64,000 nt of DNA. It comes from CAXSBR01 sp964236495. GTDB taxonomy: Bacteria > Actinomycetota > Actinomycetes > Mycobacteriales > Jatrophihabitantaceae. Each line of letters begins with the position of its first letter. Within the stretch, counting starts at the first letter, position 1. The notes under the pieces were generated by a model. It searched no databases and was not told the origin of the DNA. It saw only the letters and a program-made list of their open reading frames with translations. Where the stretch lies: contig CAXSBR010000015.1 of assembly GCA_964236495.1 (NCBI GenBank), forward strand, positions 1 to 64,000, given 5' to 3'. Below, piece after piece: positions 33,579-42,484 of the stretch. The position numbers were made by a program, and so were the translations under genes.

Positions 33579-35828
33579 ATGACCGAGCATGATTCGTCGG
33601 GTTCTGGTGTGGATGCGGGTGCGGCGGCTGCGCCGGTTGATGTTCCTGCTGGGGTGTCTCGCCGGCGGTTGATGCAGGTCGCGGGGTTAGGTGCTGGCGC
33701 TTTGGCGGTCGGTTCGACCGCGGCGGGGGGTTCGGCGCCGTCGGCCGATGCGGCCGGTCTGTCTTCGGTGGCAGCGCCGGCAGTGGTGGGGCCGCGGGCG
33801 GTGGTGGGGCCGCCGGTCGATGTCGGGTCGACGTTGACTAGTAACCAGGGTTTGCGGGTCGAGGACGACCAAAATTCGTTGAAAGCAGGCGGTCGGGGTC
33901 CGACGCTGCTGGAGGATTTCCTGTTCCGGGAAAAGATCACCCACTTCGATCATGAACGCATCCCGGAGCGGGTGGTGCATGCCCGCGGGGCGGGCGCGCA
34001 TGGCGTGTTCCGGCTGACGAAGTCGTTGGCTCCGTTCACGCGGGCGAAGATTTTGACTGATACCTCGGCCACCACAAGGGTGTTCGTCCGGTTCTCCACG
34101 GTCAACGGTTCGCGAGGGTCCGCGGACACGGCCCGAGACGCTCGGGGCTTCGCGACGAAGTTCTACACCAGTGAAGGGGTCTGGGACCTCGTCGGTAACA
34201 ACATTCCCGTTTTTTTCATTCAGGACGCCATCAAGTTCCCGGACTTGGTGCACTCGTTCAAGCCTGAGCCGCTGCTGGAGTTACCCCAGGCATCGACCGC
34301 GCACGACAACTTTTGGGACTACATATCGCTGAGCCCGGAATCGATGCACATGATCATGTGGATCATGTCGGACCGGGCTATCCCGCGGAGTTTCCGGATG
34401 ATGGAAGGCTTCGGTGTGCACACTTTCCGCCTCGTGGACGCGGGCGGTACCTCGACGTATGTGAAGTTCCATTGGAAGCCGCTGCTGGGCGTGCACTCGC
34501 TGGTGTGGGACGAGGCGCAGAAGCTGGGCGGCGTGGATCCGGACTTCCACCGCCGGGATCTGGCACACGCGATCGATGAGAAGGCCTACCCGCAGTGGGA
34601 CCTTGGGGTGCAGTTGCTCAAAGCCGGCGATGTCGGGAAGGTCGGCGTCGACATCCTGGACGCGACGAAGCTGTGGCCGGAGGAGGTTGTACCGGTGACC
34701 CGGATCGGGCGGATGACCCTCGAGCGCAACCCCGACAACTACTTCGCCGAAACCGAGCAGGTCGCCTTCTGCACCAGCCACATCGTGCCGGGTATCGACT
34801 TCACCGACGACCCGCTCCTTCAGGGCCGACTGTTCTCCTACCTCGACACCCAGATCGGGCGTTTCCACAGCGCCAACTTCCATCAGCTGCCGATCAATCA
34901 GAGCCAGGCGCCGGTGAACAACTATCAGCAGGACGGGTTCATGCGGTACGCGAACCGCCCCGGCAACATCAACTACGAGCCCAACTCTTTAGGGGGCGAC
35001 GCCGCCGAGGCATCGGCCGCCCACGGTGGGTTCGTGACGTACCCGGAGGTGGTCCAGGGTCGCAAGGGGCGGGCGCGGCCGGCCAGCTTCGGCGACCACT
35101 TCAGTCAGGCGACGTTGTTCTACCGCAGCATGACCGAGCCGGAGAAGCAGCACATCGTCACCGCGCTGCGCTTCGAGTTGGGCAAGGTGAGGGCTATCGA
35201 GGTGAAGAAGAGGATGCTCGTCCTGCTCGCGAAGGTGGACCCGACGTTGGTACGTGAGGTCGCCGCAGGCCTGGGTCTTGCCGTACCGCCCGGTCACGTC
35301 ACCCGCGGTGTAGGCAGCTCCCCGGCCTTAAGCCAGAACCACACACCGAAATCGCCGAAGACCCGCCGGGTGGCGATCCTCACCGCCGACGGCGCGAGCG
35401 GCGCCGACATCGCCGGCATGCAACGCCAGTTGCACGCCGCCGGCGTCGGCTCCGACGTGATCGCACCACACGAAGGCACTATCACCACGACAGCTGGGCC
35501 GGTGACCGTCAACTACAGCTTGCTCACCACCCGGTCGGTTCAGTACGACGCCATCTACGTGCCTGGCGGGAAACGGGCTGTCACCGCGTTGAGCGCGAAC
35601 GGCGAGGCCCTGCACTTCATCGAAGAGGCCTACAAGCATTACAAGTCCATCGCCGCTACCAGCGACGGCCACAACCTGGTCCGCACCGCGATCGGTTTCG
35701 GAGATCCACTCAGCCAACCCGGCGTGGTCACCGGTCCGACCGCCGCGGTCACGGCGGGAGCGTTCCTCACCGCGATCACCACCGACCGCCACTGGACACG
35801 CCAACTGACCGGGCGGGTGTCGGCGTAA
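33579..35828 (+). CDS. Large-subunit (KatE-type) catalase with Tat signal
   Basis: A 749-residue protein starting at ATG 33579 (GGAG 7 nt upstream). A twin-arginine signal SRRRLMQVAGLGAGALAVG opens it. The catalase core follows: distal His in RVVHARGAGAHG, VRFSTVNGSRGSADTARD, distal Asn in VGNNIPVFFIQD and the heme-ligand Tyr in RLFSYLDTQIGR. Residues ~590-749 form the flavodoxin/DJ-1-like C-terminal domain of clade 2 catalases (RRVAILTADGASGADI, YDAIYVPGGKRAV). Export of a large catalase is uncommon; it would detoxify peroxide outside the membrane. Flanked by repeats upstream and ~570 bp of unassigned sequence downstream. Confidence 0.92.
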   Translation: MTEHDSSGSGVDAGAAAAPVDVPAGVSRRRLMQVAGLGAGALAVGSTAAGGSAPSADAAGLSSVAAPAVVGPRAVVGPPVDVGSTLTSNQGLRVEDDQNSLKAGGRGPTLLEDFLFREKITHFDHERIPERVVHARGAGAHGVFRLTKSLAPFTRAKILTDTSATTRVFVRFSTVNGSRGSADTARDARGFATKFYTSEGVWDLVGNNIPVFFIQDAIKFPDLVHSFKPEPLLELPQASTAHDNFWDYISLSPESMHMIMWIMSDRAIPRSFRMMEGFGVHTFRLVDAGGTSTYVKFHWKPLLGVHSLVWDEAQKLGGVDPDFHRRDLAHAIDEKAYPQWDLGVQLLKAGDVGKVGVDILDATKLWPEEVVPVTRIGRMTLERNPDNYFAETEQVAFCTSHIVPGIDFTDDPLLQGRLFSYLDTQIGRFHSANFHQLPINQSQAPVNNYQQDGFMRYANRPGNINYEPNSLGGDAAEASAAHGGFVTYPEVVQGRKGRARPASFGDHFSQATLFYRSMTEPEKQHIVTALRFELGKVRAIEVKKRMLVLLAKVDPTLVREVAAGLGLAVPPGHVTRGVGSSPALSQNHTPKSPKTRRVAILTADGASGADIAGMQRQLHAAGVGSDVIAPHEGTITTTAGPVTVNYSLLTTRSVQYDAIYVPGGKRAVTALSANGEALHFIEEAYKHYKSIAATSDGHNLVRTAIGFGDPLSQPGVVTGPTAAVTAGAFLTAITTDRHWTRQLTGRVSA

Positions 35829-36399
35829 CCCTGTCTAGAACCCCCGACCGCATCGGCCCCTTCAGCCCATCCGTCGCCGCCCCAGCACACGATCCTAGGT
35901 AGCACGGATCGCCCAGCAGGCGAGTCGCCCTGGGCCAATATGTCTGTTTCTACAACGTGCCACCTGCAACTGATGTCGGGTGGCGACGTCGTCGACATCG
36001 TCGTGCGCCTCGGCTCGACGATGCTCCCGGTTGGCCACGGCGCTTACATCGACGCCCTCCCATATCCCAAGATCAACTGGCTTGGAACTGAGTTCGGGCT
36101 CAGCGTTCGCTGTCTGGCCGTTCACGTTCCCTAACGCTCCGCTACCGACCCGTTTGGCCAGGCCTGCAGCTACCGGTTATGGCGCCACTGTCCACATTGC
36201 GTGCCGGCCCCATCCGGTGCCGTGCCAGTAGCGTCACTGGAGGGCGTGACAGTAAAGCGTCACACCGCCGCCGCTTCACAAGCCCGGCGGCTTGGCCTTC
36301 CGTCGTGTGCGTGGTGTGCTACGCCGCCACGGGAGGCTTACTAGAAGTCCAGCACGGCATGTGCCTTCGCGCATCGCCGCCCTAGGGGAGGAACCCGCC
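35829..36399. other. Intergenic region, no recognised feature
   Basis: About 570 bp between the catalase and alcohol dehydrogenase genes. Short open frames on both strands lack coding character. Nothing resembling R1 or R2 is present. The last ~25 bp hold the GGGGAGG ribosome-binding site of the next gene. Confidence 0.5.
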
Positions 36400-37554
36400 G
36401 TGAAAGCAGTCGTGTTTAAGGGTCCGTTTGAGCTCGCGGTTGAGGAGGTCCAGGACGCGGAAGTTCAAGGTCCGCTCGACGCGGTCATCCGTATCACTAC
36501 CGCCAACATCTGCGGATCGGATCTGCACCCGTACGAGGGGCGCGTCGAGTTCGACGCCGGCATGGTGCTGGGTCACGAGAACATGGGCGTGGTGGAAGAA
36601 GTCGGGTCCGGCGTCGAGCGGATCAAGGTCGGGGACCGGGTGTCGGTGCCGTTCAACTTGGCCTGCGGGACCTGCCGCAACTGCAACGACGGGTGGACGT
36701 CGGCGTGCCTGCGGGCCAACCCGAGCGGCCAGCCCGGTGCCGGGTACGGCTATCCGATGATGGGCCCGTACTGGGGCGGTCAGGCGGAGCTGCTGCGGGT
36801 GCCGTGGGCCGACTTCAACCTGCTCGAGCTGCCCGCGGGTAGCGAGCACGAGGCGGACTTCGCGATGCTGTCTGACATCTTCCCGACCGGATACCACGGC
36901 ACCGAGCTCGCGCAGGTGTCGCCGGGTAAGACGGTGGCGATCTTCGGCGCCGGGCCGGTCGGGCTGATGGCCGCGCTGAGCGCGAACCTGCGCGGCGCGT
37001 CGCAGACATTCGTCGTGGACTTCCACACCGACCGGTTGGCGTTGGCGCAGACGATGGGCGCCACCGCGATCGACCTGCGCACGGTCGACGTCGTCGAGGC
37101 GATCATGGCCGCCACCGACGGGTTCGGCGTGGACTGCGGCGTCGAGGCGGTCGGTTTCCAGGCCCACGACCCCAGCGGGCAGGAACACCCGTCGATGGTG
37201 CTGGACAGTCTGGTGCAGGTGGTCCGGGCGACCGGCAGCATCGGTGTGGTCGGGGTGTACGAGCCCGAGGACGACGGCGCAGCCACCGAGGATGCCAAGA
37301 AAGGCCGGATCGATTTCGACTTCGGCACCGCGTTCAGCAAGGGGATCACCATCGGCACCGGCCAGTGCCCGGTCAAGAAGTACAACCGGCACCTGCGCGA
37401 CCTCATCATTCGCGGTCAGGCCACGCCCTCAGACATCGTCTCCCACGAGGTGTCCCTCGACGACGCCGTCGACGCCTACGACAAGTTCGACAAGCGTGTC
37501 GAGGGCTACACCAAGGTGCTGCTACACCCAGGCAACTCCGCGGGCGGTGCCTGA
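36400..37554 (+). CDS. Zinc-dependent alcohol/formaldehyde dehydrogenase (MDR family)
   Basis: A 384-residue enzyme starting at GTG 36400 behind GGGGAGG. The catalytic zinc ligand Cys lies in NICGSDLHPYEG, with GHENMGVVEEVG; the structural zinc site is CGTCRNCNDGWTSAC. The Rossmann fold has FGAGPVGLMAA and an acidic residue for NAD (VVDFHTDRLA). Length and the insert around GVEAVGFQAHDPSG place it near glutathione-independent formaldehyde dehydrogenases. It probably oxidises a small alcohol or aldehyde with NAD+. It stands alone, without an obvious operon partner. Confidence 0.88.
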   Translation: MKAVVFKGPFELAVEEVQDAEVQGPLDAVIRITTANICGSDLHPYEGRVEFDAGMVLGHENMGVVEEVGSGVERIKVGDRVSVPFNLACGTCRNCNDGWTSACLRANPSGQPGAGYGYPMMGPYWGGQAELLRVPWADFNLLELPAGSEHEADFAMLSDIFPTGYHGTELAQVSPGKTVAIFGAGPVGLMAALSANLRGASQTFVVDFHTDRLALAQTMGATAIDLRTVDVVEAIMAATDGFGVDCGVEAVGFQAHDPSGQEHPSMVLDSLVQVVRATGSIGVVGVYEPEDDGAATEDAKKGRIDFDFGTAFSKGITIGTGQCPVKKYNRHLRDLIIRGQATPSDIVSHEVSLDDAVDAYDKFDKRVEGYTKVLLHPGNSAGGA

Positions 37555-37799
37555 CCACAGCGGCGCGGCGGCGTGACCGCCACGACGGGTCGGGCCCACA
37601 GCCAGCGGCGTTGCCCGACACCAGCACGTCGGCCGGACGTTTGCTGTTCGACATCCTGGCGTCGCAGCCGCGCTCGAGCGCGGCGTCATGCTGCCCAGCG
37701 GTGGTGGGTAACGCGACGGAGGGATTCCTAAAGCGATGAACGACGGAGCCAGTAGCGGACCGTAGACGACGCCGACCTCAGCGGCAGGTGGTGGGTCAG

Positions 37800-38087
37800 T
37801 CATACAAGGGCCGACGAGAGGAGTGCGGCGAATTCGTGGGGTGCCTCTACGGGCGTGAAGTGGCCGATCCCGCCAAGTCGGCCTGCCAACGTACCGAACA
37901 CCGGCATTGCCACCGCGGACATCAGCGCCCACGCCGTCAGCACCCAGGCGGTCTGGCCGAAGGGCACATGCAGCCCCGACGCCAGGTCGGGCAGTGCCAC
38001 CGTGGGGGCGCCCAGTGCGACGAAACCCGGAGTCAGCAGCGCACCGAAGACCACACCCAGCAGCACTGGCGAGGATCTGCCGCTCAT
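37800..38087 (-). pseudogene. N-terminal fragment of an MFS transporter
   Basis: 95 residues with two membrane helices and the first-loop motif region VFGTLAGRLGG, typical of drug/proton antiporters. The frame then ends in unrelated sequence, while full-length transporters have 12-14 helices. It is divergently oriented to the LysR-type gene, the common arrangement of an efflux pump and its regulator, so both probably belonged to one locus now decayed. Confidence 0.68.
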
Positions 38088-38308
38088 CCGGACAGCACCG
38101 AGATGACAAGCTCGGCGGTCGCCGTGGAATCCTTCAAGTTTTCGGGTGGATCCGACTTTCGGGGTATCAATGGGGGCTTGTGGGCCATATTTTCAGCGAA
38201 CCATGCGCGGCGACCGGCTATCTATGACCAATAGCTAACCGATCGTTCAGCTTGGTTCAACGATCCTGCGTCCGGTTACCAATCCGACGATTGGTGAAGA
38301 CTGCCACC

Positions 38309-38760
38309 ATGGTGGAAGGTCGCGATCTCACGTTCTTCGTCACGGTAGCCGAGGAGTTCCACTTCGGTCGTGCGGCGTCGCGTCTGCACATCACGCCCGC
38401 GTCGGTAACCCAACGCATCCAGGACCTCGAGGCCGAACTGGCTGTCCGCCTGTTCGATCGCAGCAGCCGCAGGGTCACCCTGACACCGGCTGGCCGACAG
38501 CTGCTGCCGACAGCGCGCAGCGGACTGCAGGGCCTCACCGCGGTGACGGAACTCGCCCGATCCCTCGAGCTGGGCGCCACCGGCCACGCACGCATCGGTC
38601 TAGCGCCCAACCTCTGTGACGTCGGCGCCCGACTGATCGGTGAGCTGGTCGCAGCGCTGCCAGGCCTGGAGACCGTCGGTGCGTCAATGTGGAGCGCAGA
38701 GGCCCAGGACGCGCTACTCGCCGGGGACATCGAGGTCGCTGTCCGCGATCGACGCGGCGT
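38309..38760 (+). pseudogene. LysR-type regulator, 3'-truncated
   Basis: The N-terminal ~150 residues are normal: helix-turn-helix FFVTVAEEFHFGRAASRLHI, TPASVTQRIQDLEAELAVRL, FDRSSRRVTLTPAG, then the start of the effector domain (GHARIGLAPNLCDVGARLIG). After AVRDRRGVGG the frame runs to 39058 in sequence belonging to other gene fragments on the opposite strand. The effector domain is therefore cut to about one third. It would have regulated the divergent MFS gene. Confidence 0.8.
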
Positions 38761-38939
38761 AGGCGGTTGCCTCTGCTTCTGCTCGTTCGATAGCGCGTTC
38801 GGCTGTGGGAGCACGCCAAAGGGTGATGCGCTCCTCGTAGCGGTTGCCACCGGTTGCCGGTGGCGGTCCGGAAGCAAACGCACCGGACCGCGTACCAGGC
38901 GAGTTGCTCGGTGTTGCTCACGGGCGTTGAGATTGCCAT
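38750..38939 (-). pseudogene. DUF4288-like gene fragment
   Basis: The N-terminus SNTEQLAWYAVRCV is in one frame and NRYEERITLWRAPTAERAIE followed by RAEAEATAYA in another, a pattern like small DUF4288-type proteins. A 10-bp tandem duplication (GGCAACCGGT repeated) at the join explains the frameshift. The 3' part is missing where LysR sequence begins. Family recognition is tentative. Confidence 0.5.
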
Positions 38940-39361
38940 ACCGACGCGACGGTGATCAGGTTGCCCGGCATAGCGCTGCGGCAGGGGTGGCGTACGCCAA
39001 TGCCTTTGCGCGGTCGAGTGTTGAGGTGCTCCATTACGGCGGTGACGTGGGCTGCTGAGTGTGCGGACCGGTCGGTGCCTTCCGGGTAGAACTGGCGGAC
39101 GAGACCGTTGACGTTTTCGTTGGCTCCGCGCTGCCAGGGGCTGGAACGTTCGGCGAAGTAGATGGTCATGCCGGTCGCGGCGGCCAGTTCGCGGTGACGC
39201 GCCATCTCTACGCCTTGGTCCCAGGTGAAGGTTCGGGTCAGATGCGCGGGAAGGTGCGCGAACGCGGCGGTGACGGCGGTGTTGACGCTGAGCGCGGTGT
39301 GATCGATAGGCAGGTTGACGATGATGCCGTAGTGGGTGACGCGTTCGCGCAGGGTGACCAT
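38918..39361 (-). pseudogene. IS30-family transposase, C-terminal fragment
   Basis: 147 residues matching the end of IS30 transposases: TFTWDQGVEMARHRELA, MTIYFAERSSPWQRGANENV (with the catalytic Glu) and HLNTRPRKGIG. The N-terminal helix-turn-helix and the first catalytic Asp are absent, and the extreme C-terminus is out of frame. No terminal inverted repeats were found. It sits among fragments of LysR, MFS and DUF4288 genes and marks a rearrangement point. Confidence 0.82.
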
Positions 39362-39534
39362 GGCTGAGCGACCACTGGTTATCCGGCTTCAGGCCGATGG
39401 AAATGCGACGAGCTAGTAGTGCCGATCCCGCCCACCGTAGTTCCGCCTATCACCAATAGCCGCCTTAAATTCGCCACCCGTCTAACGATGTGACTTCAAC
39501 GGGGCGCGTGGCGGTAGGCCAGTCATTGAAATTT

Positions 39535-39925
39535 GAGGGGCAGCGTGCGGGTCCCCCAACCACAGCACGCCGCCAACCGTCTCCGGTGTCGCCAGTACCT
39601 GCTACCCCCGTAGCCGGACCTGCCCCGGGGATACAGGGCAAGCGACATTAGGTACCGAATTCATGGTCAACGGTAGCCGGTGGAGAATCGTTCAACCAAA
39701 TTACGGGCGCCCAGTCGTCCACGCGGTGGGTAACCAGACCACCTCATTCACAGAATTGCGCACAAAGCTGTAAGAGTATTGATGACGAAACTGTGGAAAA
39801 TTCAATTCACCACCCGCGGGAGGTTCAGGAAGAATGTGACCGTTGCGCTTTGACGAGGTCGGCCCCAAATTGACATGATCATCTTGTTCCGGCTTCCTTC
39901 CCCCAAGGGCAGCCGGAACGTCCTT
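39535..39925 (+). repeat. Structured noncoding repeat R1, copy 4
   Basis: A full-length plus-strand copy. The 5' stem GCGTGC/GCACGC (39543-39571) again differs on both arms from other copies. Core CAGTACCTGCTACCCCCG, CATTCACAG box, TTGACATGATCAT and terminal hairpin GTTCCGGCT/AGCCGGAAC (39886-39919). The hairpin is 8 bp past the probable stop of the convergent small gene at 39928. Confidence 0.8.
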
Positions 39926-39927
39926 TG

Positions 39928-40231
39928 TTACGCCGGTCCGGCTTCGAACCGGTGCGCCTGTCTGGGTGCGTCTCCGCTCTGACCGGCGCCGCGAAGCACC
40001 GCGCGCGCGGCAGGGGCCAGCAGTTCGGGCCCCAACCTGGAGGCACAGTGACTGATGCCAGGCGCGGCAAGGTCTTCTACAGATGAACCTGGGTACCGCG
40101 TGCTGCGCCCGGGTGACCAGCTGGTGCGCTCGCTGCCGCATCGACCGGGGCTCGGCGTCGTCGGGCGGGCAGCTCAGAGCGTCCCGCGCGGCCTTCTCCG
40201 CTTCCCGACGGGCACGCCGCACATCCGTCAC
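39928..40231 (-). pseudogene. Small frameshifted gene coupled to a membrane-protein ORF
   Basis: GTG 40231 overlaps the upstream stop as GTGA and reads TDVRRARREAEKAARDALSC, then RQRAHQLVTRAQHAVP. Past ~40100 the better coding sequence is in another frame (RLGPELLAPAARAVLRGAGQ, then HRFEAGPA) and ends at TAA 39928-39930. The total length is not a multiple of three, consistent with one lost or gained base. No family is recognised. The uninterrupted original frame would run into repeat R1 copy 4. Confidence 0.4.
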
Positions 40232-40383
40232 CGGTTGATCCCTTTCCCTCGCTGATCGGCTGTTAGTAGTGCCGCCCGAAGGCGGACCGTCTCACCCATC
40301 GTCGGGTTCAGCGCCGCGACGATCAGGCCGGCGGCGAATCCGAGAATGACGAACCCGACGATTACGCCGGTGAGCAGGCGCAT
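40228..40383 (-). CDS. Small single-helix membrane protein
   Basis: From ATG 40383 this gives 51 residues with one strong helix (LTGVIVGFVILGFAAGLIVA) and a short polar tail. In-frame acidic sequence continues upstream for ~30 codons (GPELSESPAGEPSDTDDTAV) but has no start codon, so the natural N-terminus may be longer and its start lost. The stop overlaps the next GTG as GTGA. Function unknown. Confidence 0.45.
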   Translation of the reverse strand: MRLLTGVIVGFVILGFAAGLIVAALNPTMGETVRLRAALLTADQRGKGINR

Positions 40384-40883
40384 GTTTTGCTTAACGGCGG
40401 TGTCGTCGGTGTCCGAAGGTTCCCCGGCGGGGGACTCGCTCAGTTCAGGCCCCGACGTGACCTCATCACCTTTCGGCCGCCTCCTGGCAGCCCATACGCA
40501 GAATGAAGATCCAGCCTTCCAACCGTGTACTGGAGTACCACTTCACCATCACTAGAACGGGTATGTGTCACATCGCGGTTAACCGCGCCTGCGGCCGACA
40601 TGCGCGGCAGCACCGCTCGACCAGGTGTGGGGGTAGTGGCGGTTTCCTCACCACGTCAACGCATGCTACAAGTTCAGCCCGGCGATAAGCCGGTCACAAT
40701 TTGGTTGCCGTCCATCGCCTTCAACATCAGACGCTTGGGCAAGAGTCTGACGCGCTATGACCGATGCTTTCTAGCTGCCATCGGCGTTCGCGACGCGCGG
40801 TGATCACTGGAAAGTAACTCACTGATGTGGCCGTGCATGTCGGTGTTTCCGCAAAATGTCGCATTGGGGATGACGACATCGGC

Positions 40884-40940
40884 CGCGGTTGCCATGATCA
40901 CTGTGTTCCGGCTTTCTCTCCCCCGGGAGAAGCCGGAACG
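40884..40940 (+). repeat. R1 short copy S5 (3' end only)
   Basis: CGCGGTTGCCATGATCACTG followed by the longest terminal hairpin of the family, GTTCCGGCTTTCTC/GGGAGAAGCCGGAAC (40905-40939). It lies ~160 bp before the NERD gene. Confidence 0.7.
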
Positions 40941-41002
40941 TTGTCGAGGCATTGGCTCGGCGGGGAAACCATTCCAGTTATGCCCAGACGGTAAGCCGTG
41001 TC

Positions 41003-41030
41003 TCGGCAGTCGGCAGTCGGCAGTCGGCAG
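41003..41030. repeat. 7-bp tandem repeat TCGGCAG x4
   Basis: Four perfect TCGGCAG units, followed by the imperfect CTGGCAG. It lies in the leader of the NERD gene and could vary in copy number. Confidence 0.9.
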
Positions 41031-41098
41031 CTGGCAGCCTGGTGGGCTCAGATGTCTGCTTGCCCGGTCGATTCGCTAGGTGTGGCGGAGCGGGCACG

Positions 41099-41959
41099 GT
41101 GACAGGTTCGTCGACCTATCTGCGGCGGCGGGTGCGGATCGCGAACGCCGGTAACGCCGGTGTGCGGTGGCGGTCCTACGTCGCGCTGATGGGAATCACG
41201 GCGCTGGTGGTGTTTGTTCTCGTGGTCCTGCCGCTGCCACTGCCAGCGGGGCGAGTTTTCCTTGCCGGTCTGGTGCTGGGTGTCAACGGGATGGCGTTGC
41301 TAATGTCAGTGACGCGCCGGGGTGATCCGCTGGTGCGCGGTGAGCTGGCTGAGCAGTGGAGTGCCGCCGCGCTGGGTGAGGCGGGGCGCTGGCAAGTGAC
41401 GAGCAATGTGGCATTCGACAGCGTCGACGTCGACCACGTGGTGGTGACCCCCGCCGGTGTGTTGGCGGTGGAAACGAAGTACCGCGGTGCGGGCTACAGC
41501 GTGCAGGTGGATCAGCAGCGACACCGCCGCCAACTCACTGACGCCGCCCGCGGCGCCCGCCTGGTCACGCTGCTCCTGCGGTCGAAGAAGCTGCGCGACC
41601 GGGCTGCGGTGCTGCCCGTGCTGATCGTGTGGGGGCCGGGTAAACCGGCCCTGCAACGCGGGTACCACCTCGACCAGGGCGAGGTGTATGTCCTCGACGG
41701 TGACCACCCGCAGTTGTGGGCGCACCTGTTTTCAACGCCGGTGCTGGAGACGGGTCTGCGAGCACGGCTGCATGCAGAGATTCAGCAGTACGCCCAAGCC
41801 CGCACGGACTATGTCAACGACCGGCAACCCGGCGTGCATAAGGCGATGTGGGCGGCGTTCCGCGCCGGGGTCACCGAGTCGCAGGTGCAACGACGGCGCC
41901 GGAGCGAGCTAGTGAAGACGCTTATCCCGCCGACACTGGCGACGGCGAATGACGACTGA
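41099..41959 (+). CDS. Membrane-anchored NERD-domain nuclease-like protein
   Basis: A 286-residue protein starting at GTG 41099 with GGAG 8 nt upstream. Two membrane helices (about residues 26-68) are followed by a NERD domain: GELAEQWSAAALGEAGRWQV, then VDVDHVVVTPAGVLAVETKY with the D-(E-x-K) nuclease signature, and PVLIVWGPGKPAL. NERD is a restriction-endonuclease-like fold found in DNA-processing and defence proteins; function of the membrane-bound versions is unknown. It stands alone between repeats. Confidence 0.8.
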   Translation: MTGSSTYLRRRVRIANAGNAGVRWRSYVALMGITALVVFVLVVLPLPLPAGRVFLAGLVLGVNGMALLMSVTRRGDPLVRGELAEQWSAAALGEAGRWQVTSNVAFDSVDVDHVVVTPAGVLAVETKYRGAGYSVQVDQQRHRRQLTDAARGARLVTLLLRSKKLRDRAAVLPVLIVWGPGKPALQRGYHLDQGEVYVLDGDHPQLWAHLFSTPVLETGLRARLHAEIQQYAQARTDYVNDRQPGVHKAMWAAFRAGVTESQVQRRRRSELVKTLIPPTLATANDD

Positions 41960-42081
41960 CCTGCTGCCGCCGGCGCCGATGGGACCGTCGGACGTCACGC
42001 CGCGCCGTTGGACGTCCTAAGTCTGCAACGCCCAGCTGGCGTGATTTCCCTGCCCTTGGTGGCCGTACCTCACCTGGCAGG

Positions 42082-42445
42082 TTGAGGGCAGCGCGTCCGG
42101 TCCCCGACTGGACGCGCCGCCAACCGCCTGCAATGTCTGCAGTACCTGTTACCCCCACAGTCGGACGCGGCCCCACCGTTTACGGGGCGAGCGGATCAAA
42201 GGTGCCGAAGACATATCGACGTCAACCGATGACCAATCTTCAACCAGCATCGGGAAAATCCGGCCGATCACAATTTGTGAGGCATTTGGGCGCCCTCGTT
42301 CACAGTTTCTAGTGCAAACCGGTGGATCATTGCTTCAGCCGACCTAGGCAAGTTGTCGCGTTACAGATGATTCTGCTCGGAATCGTTCTGGCATGATCAT
42401 GGTGTTCCGGCTTCCTCCGCCCGTGGGAAGCCGGAACTTCTTCAT
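42082..42445 (+). repeat. Structured noncoding repeat R1, copy 5
   Basis: A full-length plus-strand copy with 5' stem GCGCGTCC/GGACGCGC (42091-42117), GCAGTACCTGTTACCCCCA, GGGGCGAGCG, GTTCACAGTTT, CATGATCAT and terminal hairpin GTTCCGGCTTCC/GGAAGCCGGAAC (42404-42437). It occupies the gap between convergent NERD and sortase genes. Confidence 0.82.
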
Positions 42446-42484
42446 TGCGGTGAGCCTGCCGTCGCGCAGCCCCTCAATTCCTGC

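Noticed and set aside
17370..42445. CRISPR array or group II intron as explanation of R1
   Set aside because: Copies are kilobases apart, ~360-395 bp long, without spacers; no domain V-like hairpin or reverse transcriptase gene was found in the window.
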